Positions 16,244 to 26,128 of a stretch of 64,000 bases of DNA are shown here, piece by piece. The DNA lies in contig NZ_CP031030.1 in the NCBI RefSeq assembly GCF_003711225.1, positions 62,001 through 126,000 on the forward strand. Reading direction: 5' to 3'. The notes beneath the pieces were generated by a model. That model had not been told where the DNA came from and searched no databases. It worked only from the letters and a program-made list of their open reading frames with translations. The stretch's first letter is position 1; each line of letters opens with the position of its first letter. The DNA comes from Runella sp. SP2. Lineage in GTDB: Bacteria; Bacteroidota; Bacteroidia; Cytophagales; Spirosomataceae. A program made the translations under genes and the position numbers.

Positions 16244-16380
16244 TTCGGTTTTGAGAAACCGAAAGGACGAAGTTCAGGTTTTGAGAAACCTTAACCACAG
16301 GGAGGATACCGTGAAGGTTTTGAGAAACCTTCACCACGAGGAGAAGCCTGCGCCACGAGGGAGAAACCTGCGCCACTGGA
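16244..16380. repeat. Cluster of three covarying hairpins plus short tandem repeats
   Basis: Three hairpins share the core GGTTT-TGAG-AAACC but differ in matching ways in the flanks: 16244-16263 (TTC/GAA), 16272-16295 (GTTCA/TTAAC, one mismatch) and 16311-16334 (GTGAA/TTCAC, a perfect 10-bp stem). Compensating changes in both arms with a fixed TGAG loop suggest selection on the fold. A 20-nt unit, GAGAA(G/A)CCTGCGCCAC, follows twice (about 16340-16380). The cluster lies downstream of miaA and upstream of trxA. No gene was seen in this 290-bp gap. Confidence 0.75.
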
Positions 16381-16387
16381 AAACCCT

Positions 16388-17317
16388 TCAAGACAGTTTA
16401 GGGAAGAGGCTAGTTTTTATTGTCGCTACCAATTGGTCAATGGGGGCAAGGGCATCTAACCAGTGAATCGTTAGTCCGTCGCGCTCCATTTTACGGAAAA
16501 AGGTCATTTGGCGTTTGGCAAACTGATGAATGGCAACGTTGAGCCGCTCGACCATCGTTGTGTAGTCAAGTACGCCTGTTAGGTATTCTGTAATAAACTT
16601 GTATTCTAACCCATAATAAATCAGTTGTTCGGGAGTCAGTCCTTGGTTGAGCAGGGTTTGTACTTCGTCAATCATTCCGCTTTGAAGGCGCTGATGCAAG
16701 CGGTGGGTAATGCGCGTTCGCCGTTCTTCGACGGGTATATCAAGTCCGAAAATTTGGTAATGAAGCGGGGAGGGTGGTGCTGTTTCAAACGAATGCGTTT
16801 GTAGATACTCTGCAATCTCTATGGCACGTACAAGTCGTTTTCGGGTGGAGGTATCAGCCAAGGCAGAATAAGCCGAGGGCATGGCACGAAAACGCGTTAA
16901 AAGGGCTTCGTCGGACAGCGTTTCAAGTTGCTGTCGTAGTGCTTCATCAACGGGGATGCCCGTAAACTGGTATTGCTTTAAGACCGATTCGATGTATAAC
17001 CCCGTTCCGCCGCATAAAATAGGCGTATGATGGCGGCTTTGAATGGCGTTAAAGGCAGCCTGAAAATCGACTTGGAAACGATGTACGTGATACGCTTCGC
17101 CCGCGTCGCAGATGTCGATGAGGTGATAAGGAATGTTTTTCCCATCAACGATGTATTCGTCCAAATCTTTCCCTGTACCGATGTTCATGCCTCGGTACAC
17201 CTGCCGCGAGTCAGCGCTGATGATTTCTCCTTCGACTTGGGCCGCAAGCTGCGTAGCCAAGCGGGTTTTTCCGCAGGCGGTAGGTCCAAGAATGACAATG
17301 AGCGGAGCGTCTGTCAT
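16388..17317 (-). CDS. miaA: tRNA dimethylallyltransferase
   Basis: This 309-aa enzyme adds the dimethylallyl group to A37 of tRNAs reading UNN codons. The P-loop GPTACGKT sits at residues 11-18, followed by ISADSRQVYRGMNIGTGK, and the segment YYGLEYKF and FAKRQMTFFRKM near the C-terminus match the tRNA-binding part. The start at 17317 (MTDAPLIV) is chosen because the longer frame (to 17362) would be translated from the pyrG terminator palindrome. It lies 70 bp downstream of pyrG on the same strand but behind that terminator. Confidence 0.96.
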   Translation of the reverse strand: MTDAPLIVILGPTACGKTRLATQLAAQVEGEIISADSRQVYRGMNIGTGKDLDEYIVDGKNIPYHLIDICDAGEAYHVHRFQVDFQAAFNAIQSRHHTPILCGGTGLYIESVLKQYQFTGIPVDEALRQQLETLSDEALLTRFRAMPSAYSALADTSTRKRLVRAIEIAEYLQTHSFETAPPSPLHYQIFGLDIPVEERRTRITHRLHQRLQSGMIDEVQTLLNQGLTPEQLIYYGLEYKFITEYLTGVLDYTTMVERLNVAIHQFAKRQMTFFRKMERDGLTIHWLDALAPIDQLVATIKTSLFPKLS

Positions 17318-17332
17318 GTCAACTAACAAAAA

Positions 17333-17360
17333 GGTGCTGAAAGACGCGTCTTTCAGCACC
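17333..17360 (-). terminator. Terminator after pyrG
   Basis: A 28-bp perfect palindrome (GGTGCTGAAAGACG and its complement) is followed on the minus strand by a T-run (TTTTTGTTAG). It lies between the pyrG stop and the miaA start, and fixes the miaA start downstream of it. Confidence 0.85.
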
Positions 17361-17387
17361 AATAAAAAATGGTTTCATCAACAATTA

Positions 17388-19103
<1,716 letters not shown>

Positions 19104-19113
19104 TTACGGGATA

Positions 19114-19121
19114 CAAAGGTA
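19114..19121 (-). promoter_or_regulatory. -7 element of pyrG
   Basis: CAAAGGTA on the plus strand is TACCTTTG on the minus strand, an exact TAnnTTTG word 35 bp ahead of the pyrG start. No clear -33 word was found. The remaining gap to 19367 shows no gene or strong repeat. Confidence 0.5.
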
Positions 19122-19367
19122 CATAATTTTACGTCTGTGTCGCTATCTAAATTGAACTTGATTTTTAATAAAAAGGCTAAGTCGTTGATAGACAGTAGTG
19201 AAAATTGTATTAAAAAAAGTTGATAATTATCTCTCTCGCTGGCTTACCAAGAGATTAACCTAACTTTTGTACATTTACTCAGAGAAGTAATTCTGGGGAT
19301 TATTCCCTGTAGAGGGAGTGTTTTTATTTTCAAATTTTCTCATTTTCAAATTAAGTAAATTCTTGTT

Positions 19368-19988
19368 ATGTCCACGATTTTTCGTTTGTTGTTACGGGTT
19401 GTTTTTGCGGTAGTGCTAGTGAGCGGGGTAATTGCCCTGTGGGAAGCGTTCAAAACGGGGAATTGGTTTTCGTTGGGGGCTGAAAACGAGACCCAAACTA
19501 CCCACGCTGTGGTGCTTGAAGAAGTACAAGCGCTGGGAAAATTAGAGTTAGTTCGGTACAATTTTAAGGACATTGTCGAACACGAACAGGTGGTGCAATG
19601 GCTCCCCAACCCCAAAGCAGTACTCATTGTGCAAGGCGAAGCGATTGGTTGCATTGATTTGACGAAAATCACCACTTCGGACGTTACGGAGGCATCGGAC
19701 ACGGTGATTGTGCACTTGCCCGAACCCGAACTTTGCAGCTACAAAATCGACCATTCCAAATCGAAAGTTTATAATACTGAATACGCTTTCATGGAAGAAG
19801 CCAAACTCGTGCAAGCGGCTTACCAACACGCCGAGCAGCAAATCCAAAAAGCAGCCTTAGAAATGGGGATTTTGGAGCAGACCAAACAAAACGCCAATCA
19901 AATCTTGAGGCCTGTACTGGAAAAAGTATCAGGGAAAAAAGTAGTGCTGCGCTATCGGATGAAAGCGACGCTGGCGAAGCCTCGGTGA
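19368..19988 (+). CDS. DUF4230 family protein
   Basis: This 206-aa protein has one N-terminal membrane segment (FRLLLRVVFAVVLVSGVIAL) and a periplasmic domain. The features HAVVLEEVQALGKLELVRYNFKDIVEHE and VLIVQGEAIGCIDLTKI are the DUF4230 signature, followed by a long helix (EEAKLVQAAYQHAEQQIQKAA). The biochemical role is unknown. The GH97 gene starts 21 bp after its stop on the same strand and the beta-lactamase another 21 bp after that, so the three could be co-transcribed. Confidence 0.88.
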   Translation: MSTIFRLLLRVVFAVVLVSGVIALWEAFKTGNWFSLGAENETQTTHAVVLEEVQALGKLELVRYNFKDIVEHEQVVQWLPNPKAVLIVQGEAIGCIDLTKITTSDVTEASDTVIVHLPEPELCSYKIDHSKSKVYNTEYAFMEEAKLVQAAYQHAEQQIQKAALEMGILEQTKQNANQILRPVLEKVSGKKVVLRYRMKATLAKPR

Positions 19989-20009
19989 CACAAAATGAAT
20001 TTTTAACCT

Positions 20010-22085
20010 ATGATGATACAAATGAAAAAAACACTTTTACTAGGCTTATTGGCGGTGGGGCTAGGGGGCGCTCATGCACAAACCGCCAGCATGGCATCGC
20101 CCGATAAAAACATTGTGCTCAAAACCCAACTTGCGGCCAATGGCACGGTGTCGTACAGCGTTTCGTACAAAAGAAATACGTTCGTGGAGCCATCCAAGTT
20201 AGGGTTTTCGCTGAGTCGCCCTAAGACGATGTTGGCCCAATTTTCGCTGGTAAGCATAGACTCGTCCACCGTGGACGAAACGTGGAAACCCGTTTGGGGG
20301 GAGGTAAACCAAATTCGAAACCACTACAAAGCCCTGACGCTGACGCTGAAAGACAAAGCGGGGATTGTGGTGAAAGTGGCCTTTCGGGTGTTCAACGAAG
20401 GGGTAGGGTTTCGGTACGAATTTCCAAAACAAGAGCTCCTCAATCACTTTGTAGTCGCTGACGAACTGACGCAAATCAATTTGGCGGGCGATTATAAAGC
20501 CTTCTGGATTCCAGGCGATTATGATACCAATGAATATTTGTACAACACCACCCCATTGAGCCAAGTGGACGCAGTGGCGGCGGCGGCCAAAGAAACCGAC
20601 ATCGCGCTCAAATCGGTCATTGGGCCAAACGTGATTCAAGTCCCCCTGATGCTGAAAACTCCGACGGGAATGTATGTCAACCTCCACGAAGCAGCGTTGG
20701 TCAATTACCCCGTGATGCACTTGGCTTTGGACAAAAAAACGTTTACCCTGACCTCTCACCTTGTGCCCGATGCGGTGGGCAACAAAGCCTATTTGCAAAC
20801 GCCGTTTACAACCCCGTGGCGTACCATCAACGTAAGCGATAAAGCGACGGATATTTTGGCGTCGAAAATGATATTGAACCTAAATGAACCTTCAAAAATC
20901 ACGGATGTATCGTGGATTAAGCCCCAAAAGTTTATCGGTATGTGGTGGGAAATGCACGTGGGGAAAGCGACTTGGGAAAAAGCCTCTGGCAAGCACGGGG
21001 CCAATACGGCCAACGTAAAAACCTACATCGACTTTGCCGCTCAACACGGCTTTGATGGAGTGCTAGTGGAAGGCTGGAACGAGGGCTGGGAAGATTGGTT
21101 TGGTAATTGGAAAGAAAATGTGTTCGATTTTATCACCCCTTATCCTGACTACAACACCAAAGAATTGACCGACTACGCTCGTCAAAAAGGCGTTCGGATT
21201 ATTATGCACCACGAAACGTCGGGGGCGGTGACCAACTATGAGCGTTGGATGGATAAAGCTTTTCGCTATATGCAAGATAATCAGATGAATACCGTTAAAA
21301 CGGGCTACGTGGGACGGATTATTCCGCGCGGTGAGCACCACGACGGGCAATGGATGGTGAATCACTACGAACGCGTAGCCCAAAAAGCCGCCGAGTATAA
21401 AATCATGGTCGAGGCCCACGAGCCTGCGCACCCTACGGGCTTGCATCGGACGTATCCCAACTGGCTGGCCAACGAAGCTGCCCGTGGAAACGAGTTTAAT
21501 AATGCACCTAAACTCGGACTTGTGCCCGAGCACGAAACCATTTTGCCGTTTACGCGCTTGATGGGCGGCCCGATGGACTATACGCCTGGCTTTTTTCATT
21601 TCCAACTCAACCAGTACGATGCTTCGCGTACCACGCGTGTTCGGACGACCTTGGCCAAACAACTGGCCTTGTACGTAACGATGTACAGCCCTTTGCAAAT
21701 GGCGGGCGATTTTCCCGAAAATTTTAACAAGCACTTGGATGCGTTCCAGTTTATCAAGGACGTTCCCGTGGACTGGGACGATACCAAAGTATTGGCGGCC
21801 GAGCCAGGCGATTTTATTACCATTGCCCGCAAAGCAAAAGGAAAACCCAACTGGTTTTTGGGAGCGATTTCGGACGAAAACGCACGAACGTCGGTGTTAA
21901 ACTTTGATTTTTTGGAAGAAGGAGCCACGTACCAAGCCACCATCTACCGCGACGGTGAAGGTGCCGACTGGAAAACAAACCCCGAGGCGTATGAAATTGA
22001 AAAAATGACCGTTACCAACAAAACCACCCTAAGCATTCGACTGGCCAAAGGGGGAGGTTGTGCCATCAGCATCATCAAACAATAA
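20010..22085 (+). CDS. Glycoside hydrolase family 97 (SusB-like), secreted
   Basis: This 691-aa protein starts with a signal peptide (MKKTLLLGLLAVGLGGAHAQT; ATG 20010 or 20022). It has the three-part GH97 layout: an N-terminal beta-supersandwich (SPDKNIVLKTQLAANGTVSYSVSYK), a catalytic TIM barrel and a C-terminal beta domain. Barrel landmarks are GVLVEGWNEGWEDWFG, IMVEAHEPAHPTGLHRTYPNW and EHETILPFTRLMGGPMDYTPG. In this family the latter two regions carry the acidic catalytic and calcium-binding residues, and the acidic pattern suits the inverting alpha-glucosidase (SusB) type. The substrate is probably an alpha-glucan oligosaccharide. No susC/susD pair is adjacent; it lies between DUF4230 and a beta-lactamase gene. 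Confidence 0.92.
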   Translation: MMIQMKKTLLLGLLAVGLGGAHAQTASMASPDKNIVLKTQLAANGTVSYSVSYKRNTFVEPSKLGFSLSRPKTMLAQFSLVSIDSSTVDETWKPVWGEVNQIRNHYKALTLTLKDKAGIVVKVAFRVFNEGVGFRYEFPKQELLNHFVVADELTQINLAGDYKAFWIPGDYDTNEYLYNTTPLSQVDAVAAAAKETDIALKSVIGPNVIQVPLMLKTPTGMYVNLHEAALVNYPVMHLALDKKTFTLTSHLVPDAVGNKAYLQTPFTTPWRTINVSDKATDILASKMILNLNEPSKITDVSWIKPQKFIGMWWEMHVGKATWEKASGKHGANTANVKTYIDFAAQHGFDGVLVEGWNEGWEDWFGNWKENVFDFITPYPDYNTKELTDYARQKGVRIIMHHETSGAVTNYERWMDKAFRYMQDNQMNTVKTGYVGRIIPRGEHHDGQWMVNHYERVAQKAAEYKIMVEAHEPAHPTGLHRTYPNWLANEAARGNEFNNAPKLGLVPEHETILPFTRLMGGPMDYTPGFFHFQLNQYDASRTTRVRTTLAKQLALYVTMYSPLQMAGDFPENFNKHLDAFQFIKDVPVDWDDTKVLAAEPGDFITIARKAKGKPNWFLGAISDENARTSVLNFDFLEEGATYQATIYRDGEGADWKTNPEAYEIEKMTVTNKTTLSIRLAKGGGCAISIIKQ

Positions 22086-22106
22086 TTTATATCCATCAAA
22101 AACACA

Positions 22107-23003
22107 ATGAAACAGTCAAAATTAGCCATTTTAGTAAGTACTTTTTTTCTTTTCTCGTGCTCAGCTTGGAGTCAAACCAATGTATTGCGGCAGCGTTTGC
22201 AGCGAGTAGCTTCCACTACCCAAGGAATGTTGGGCATTGGTGTGGTTGACTTGAGTAATGGTGATACGGTGAGTGTCAATGGGCAGGGGCGTTTTGCGAT
22301 GCAGAGCGTGTATAAATTTCATTTGGCCTTGGCGGTATTGAGCGAAGTCGATAGGGGAAAATGGACGTTAGAACAAAAAATAAAAGTGACTAAAAAAGAC
22401 CTGTTGCCAAATACGTGGAGTCCTTTGCGGGAAAAGTATCCCAACGGTGAGGTCGAACTTCCGTTGCGTGAAATCCTTGAATACACCGTAGCGCAAAGCG
22501 ATAATAACGGCTGCGATATTTTGTTTCGTTTGATGGGAGGTACCAAAGTGGTTGATAAATACATCAAAAGCATTGGTATCAATGAGGTAAACATCGTAGG
22601 TACGGAAGAAGAAATGCACGCCGATGAACGCGTGCAATTTGATAACTGGAGCACGCCGCGTTCGGCCGCGAAGTTGCTGGAGGTGTTTCACCAAAAGAAG
22701 ATACTTTCAAAAAACAGTTGGGATTTTTTGTGGAATACGCTCGTCGGTACCACCACGGGGCCGCGTAAGCTGAAAGGGCAGCTGCCTCAGGGCACGATAG
22801 TTGCGCACAAAACGGGCTATTCGGGAGTAAACAAACAAGGGGTTATTACGGCTACCAACGATATTGGTATTGTACAGTTACCCAACGGCAAGCGATTTGC
22901 CATCGCAGTTTTCCTAAACAATACCTCACTCCCAGAAGCGGAGTGTGACCGTGCCATTGCAGAAGCGGCCAAAGTGGCGTGGGATTATTTTTTAGGGAAA
23001 TAG
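22107..23003 (+). CDS. bla: Class A beta-lactamase (subclass A2-like)
   Basis: This 298-aa secreted protein hydrolyses beta-lactams with a serine nucleophile. The signal peptide covers about residues 1-23 (ends CSAWSQ). The active-site motifs are intact: SVYK at 67-70, SDN at 131-133 and KTG at 235-237 (HKTGYSG). The omega-loop region reads TEEEMHADERVQFDNW, like the CfxA/CepA/PER group (subclass A2) of Bacteroidota, rather than the classical ExxLN. It is a chromosomal gene without resistance-island context, and the D-Ala-D-Ala ligase follows. The drug spectrum cannot be predicted from sequence; no LysR or BlaR regulator is present. Confidence 0.93.
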   Translation: MKQSKLAILVSTFFLFSCSAWSQTNVLRQRLQRVASTTQGMLGIGVVDLSNGDTVSVNGQGRFAMQSVYKFHLALAVLSEVDRGKWTLEQKIKVTKKDLLPNTWSPLREKYPNGEVELPLREILEYTVAQSDNNGCDILFRLMGGTKVVDKYIKSIGINEVNIVGTEEEMHADERVQFDNWSTPRSAAKLLEVFHQKKILSKNSWDFLWNTLVGTTTGPRKLKGQLPQGTIVAHKTGYSGVNKQGVITATNDIGIVQLPNGKRFAIAVFLNNTSLPEAECDRAIAEAAKVAWDYFLGK

Positions 23004-23026
23004 CTTCCAAAACGTTGTTTAGACCG

Positions 23027-23034
23027 TATTTTTG
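23027..23034 (+). promoter_or_regulatory. -7 element of the D-Ala-D-Ala ligase gene
   Basis: TATTTTTG matches TAnnTTTG, 42 bp ahead of ATG 23076. This suggests the ligase gene has its own promoter in addition to any read-through from the beta-lactamase gene. Confidence 0.5.
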
Positions 23035-23075
23035 CCTTTATATCTTCTTGCCACATTTTCAAATTCTCAATTTAA

Positions 23076-24767
23076 ATGCGTATCGGAATCTTTTTTGGCG
23101 GCCCAGCGCGTGAGCGCGAAATCTCTTATGCGGGTGGTAAAACTGCCTATGAAAACATCGACAAGACGTTGTTCACTCCTGTATTGGTGTTTGTGGACAG
23201 CCTCGGTAATTTTATCCTGACCGATGAGGAAAAATTGTACCATTCGGGGATTCGGGAATTTTATCCTGGGCCTGCGTTTCGTGATGGTGGGTTTGAAGTG
23301 TATATCGAGTCGTTGCAGCAGCAGTTGGCTCCGCAAGAAATTGAGGCATTAATGCACGCTATCGGAACGCCGATTCAGCCGAAAAACTTTAAAACGTATT
23401 TCGATTTTGCGTTTATCATCCTTCATGGCCCCGACTGCGAAGACGGAGCCGTCCAAGGTTTGTTGGAGTGGCATAAAATCCCGTACATGGGGCCAGGCTT
23501 ATTGGGGTCGGCGGTGAGTATTGATAAAATTTTGCAAAACGAGCAAATTGCCCGCGCCAATGGACAGCAGAAAAAAATGCAGGTGGTTCGCTGGGAACAA
23601 TGGCGCGGAACGGAAGCCGCCGAGGTATTTGAAGCGGCCAAGGCGGAGTTGGGTCTTCCTATTGTCGTAAAAGCCCCGCACCAAGGCTCGTCGATTGGGG
23701 TTTCAATTGTCAAAGAAGATAGCCTCGACGACTTTGTGAAGGCCATGAACCAGTGCTTTTTTGCTTTGGAAGTAACTGCCGACGAATGGAAAGGCTACTC
23801 GAAGGAGGAAAAACACACATTTGCGCAGCGCATTGCCAATCTCGACGAAAGCATTGGCTACCCCGTCGTGATAGAACAAACGGGCGAATTTATCTATCAC
23901 CCCACCGAATTGATTGAGAAATTGGGAAATTGGTCAACGGGAAACAGTCAACCCGAAATTCTTAAACTGACTCTCTTATCCGCCAATGCCGAAGACCAAG
24001 TTTTATTAGAAGAGTTTGTGAAAGGGCAGGAGTTCTCGTGCGGGGTGATTCAGGATAACGACGGTACAGTGATTGCGTTGCCGCCTACCGAAATTGCTAA
24101 ATTGGAAGAAAATCAAACCTTTGACTTTAAGACAAAATACAAATTAAACGTTACTCGGAAATTTATTCCTGTACGTACGTCGCTCGAAAACAACCAAAAG
24201 ATTCAGTACAACATTGCGTTGGTATTTGAAAAAATGGGCATGAATTCGGTCGCACGGATTGACGGATTTTTAACACCCGACGGCCGCGTTTTGCTCCACG
24301 ACCCCAACACCCTGCCTGGGATGTCACCGACGTCATTGATTTTTAAACAAATGGCTGAAATTGGCTTGGACGTTACGCACGCCATCACGTACCTGATTCG
24401 TCAGTCGTTGCGCGAACGCATTCGTACGGGAAAAGACACGGTACATCTGCGTCAATTATTGGCGGCATTGGACGAAAAAATTGCCGCTCAATTGGCCGAA
24501 ATTACGACTGAAGAAGTGGTATTTGAAGCGACTCAAGAAGGCTATTTGGAAGGTCGCCGTCGTTTTAGTCAGTTATCGGCGTCGGGAAAAGTAAAACCTA
24601 TTGCTGTGTTGCAAACCAGCGAATCAGAAAAAGTCGTGATGCCTGTCAATTTGTTATTCAAAGATACCATCGACGACGTTTTAGAGGCGTTGGCGCAGCC
24701 CATTCATCCGCTGATTGAAGAAACCCGCGCCAAAGCCATCAACGTTACGAAGCGTTTTGTGGGGTAA
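23076..24767 (+). CDS. D-alanine--D-alanine ligase family protein, long form
   Basis: This ATP-grasp ligase joins two D-Ala for peptidoglycan. At 563 aa it is about 200 longer than standard Ddl. The N-terminal domain reads MRIGIFFGGPAREREISYAGG. The core has FIILHGPDCEDGAVQGLLEWHKIPYMGPG, the ATP loop KAPHQGSSIGVSIV, and a metal-binding end, HDPNTLPGMSPTSL. The extra length comes from an insert of about 90 residues after the ATP loop (about residues 225-320) and a C-terminal extension of about 120 residues rich in charged helices. Long Ddl-like proteins occur in Cytophagales. A substrate other than D-Ala-D-Ala is possible. The beta-lactamase gene lies just upstream and a terminator downstream. 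Confidence 0.85.
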   Translation: MRIGIFFGGPAREREISYAGGKTAYENIDKTLFTPVLVFVDSLGNFILTDEEKLYHSGIREFYPGPAFRDGGFEVYIESLQQQLAPQEIEALMHAIGTPIQPKNFKTYFDFAFIILHGPDCEDGAVQGLLEWHKIPYMGPGLLGSAVSIDKILQNEQIARANGQQKKMQVVRWEQWRGTEAAEVFEAAKAELGLPIVVKAPHQGSSIGVSIVKEDSLDDFVKAMNQCFFALEVTADEWKGYSKEEKHTFAQRIANLDESIGYPVVIEQTGEFIYHPTELIEKLGNWSTGNSQPEILKLTLLSANAEDQVLLEEFVKGQEFSCGVIQDNDGTVIALPPTEIAKLEENQTFDFKTKYKLNVTRKFIPVRTSLENNQKIQYNIALVFEKMGMNSVARIDGFLTPDGRVLLHDPNTLPGMSPTSLIFKQMAEIGLDVTHAITYLIRQSLRERIRTGKDTVHLRQLLAALDEKIAAQLAEITTEEVVFEATQEGYLEGRRRFSQLSASGKVKPIAVLQTSESEKVVMPVNLLFKDTIDDVLEALAQPIHPLIEETRAKAINVTKRFVG

Positions 24768-24814
24768 ATCCAATCCAGATTGATTCATCTCTAAAAAACG
24801 GTGTTGAATTCCTG

Positions 24815-24871
24815 AAAACGCTGAAGTAAACAAGGCTCTTTTTGAGAACAATTTGTTTACTCCAGCGTTTT
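24815..24871 (+). terminator. Terminator after the ligase gene
   Basis: AAAACGCTGAAGTAAACAA (24815-24833) pairs with TTGTTTACTCCAGCGTTTT (24853-24871) with one mismatch over a 19-nt loop, followed by TTTCTTTTT. Confidence 0.8.
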
Positions 24872-24957
24872 TCTTTTTGAAATACGGATGATGGGGGAGT
24901 AAATTTTCCCATTTTTCAGTATTTATACCGATAGACCTTTCCGATTACGTCAGTATC

Positions 24958-26043
24958 ATGTATAAAGTAGCTTTTCGACTGTTCGTTGTTTTGTTCGCTT
25001 TCCGTTCGTGGGCGCAGTCCGACACCACCATTACGCTGCAAGCCATCACGGGACTTCAATTTGATTTGGCGCGTTTTGCCGTCAAACCCAATCAAAAAGT
25101 CAAGATTTTGTTTAAAAACGAAGACGACATGGCGCACAATCTGGTGATTACGCAACCCGATAAACGCCTACCTGTGGTCGAAACCGTCATCAAAATGGGG
25201 GACAAGGCCCAAGCAGTCAATTATGTCCCGCCCATGACCGAAGTACTCGTGGCGAGTAAAATATTAGTGCCCAATACCACCGAAACCATCACTTTCACCG
25301 CACCAGCCACCGAAGGGGTGTACCCGTACGTGTGTACCTACCCAGGGCACGGCTATGTGATGTACGGCGCGATGTACGTCACCACCAAGCCGTTGCCGTT
25401 GCTTGCAACCGACCCTAACATTCCACCTTCGCGCCAAACGCTGGAACGGATTCCGAGTTCGCCGCACCCTTTTCCGTTAGAATATCCGCTGCTTTACCGC
25501 ACTTTTATGCCCGACTGTAGCCCTGCGGCCATTGCCGTGGCGTTGTCGGTGTCTCATGCCTACTGTTTTGATGCGGGCAAGTGTTATTTGCGTTATGCGT
25601 GGCGAGGCGGATTTGTGGACAACACCGACCATTGGAAAGGCAACGGCAATGCGCTAGGCAAAATCCAAGGAACAATTTATTTTAAAGATAACGTCACCTA
25701 CCCACTGCGCGTAGGGAAAGCTGATAAGTTACCCGAAGTTGATTTTAAAGGTTATACCCTGACCAATCGCCTGCCGACGTTCCGATACGCCATTGATGGG
25801 GTAGAAGTACGCGAAACGCTCAAGGCTTTGCCCAACGACGAAGGAGTATCGCGGACGTTTGTTTTTAGCAAACCTACGACCCAAACCGTGTATTTGGTGA
25901 CCCAGCCTACAGATGGTATTACCTATAAATCGTCGGTAGGAAAGTGGCAAAACGGTACGTTGACGTTGCCTAAAGGTACGACCAAATGCGTCGTGACGAT
26001 GCAGGCCCCACCCGCTGCCCACGGAGCGCATCACGGGCATTAA
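24958..26043 (+). CDS. Secreted cupredoxin (auracyanin/azurin-like) with a C-terminal extra domain
   Basis: This 361-aa protein has a signal peptide (ends RSWAQ) and an N-terminal blue-copper domain with the full type 1 ligand set: His60 (DDMAHN), Cys126, His131 and Met135 (YVCTYPGHGYVMYG). It should carry electrons in the periplasm. Residues about 160-345 form a second domain that is not a recognised family; it contains CSPAAIAVALSVSHAYCFDAGKCYLRYAWRGGF. The end is a His-rich tail (HGAHHGH) that might bind metal. The beta-propeller gene follows after 85 bp, and together they look like a redox pair, perhaps a sugar or alcohol dehydrogenase and its acceptor. The pairing is inference. Confidence 0.85.
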   Translation: MYKVAFRLFVVLFAFRSWAQSDTTITLQAITGLQFDLARFAVKPNQKVKILFKNEDDMAHNLVITQPDKRLPVVETVIKMGDKAQAVNYVPPMTEVLVASKILVPNTTETITFTAPATEGVYPYVCTYPGHGYVMYGAMYVTTKPLPLLATDPNIPPSRQTLERIPSSPHPFPLEYPLLYRTFMPDCSPAAIAVALSVSHAYCFDAGKCYLRYAWRGGFVDNTDHWKGNGNALGKIQGTIYFKDNVTYPLRVGKADKLPEVDFKGYTLTNRLPTFRYAIDGVEVRETLKALPNDEGVSRTFVFSKPTTQTVYLVTQPTDGITYKSSVGKWQNGTLTLPKGTTKCVVTMQAPPAAHGAHHGH

Positions 26044-26128
26044 CAGCCGTGTTTTCGGTTGCTCACAACCGAAAAGTTACCAAAAAAGAAACTACGTAAA
26101 ACGAATACAATTAAGAATAAAATTAACA

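Noticed and set aside
16244-16380. Possible CRISPR array
   Set aside because: The repeats are short palindromic hairpins with uneven spacing and no uniform spacers, and no cas gene is near.
21063-21734. 223-codon minus-strand frame within the GH97 gene
   Set aside because: It is antisense to a secure glycosidase gene, has no recognisable family and a composition typical of antisense frames.
20010-22085. GH97 gene as part of the susCD locus
   Set aside because: It is more than 7 kb away, separated by unrelated genes and terminators, so a shared locus is not supported.
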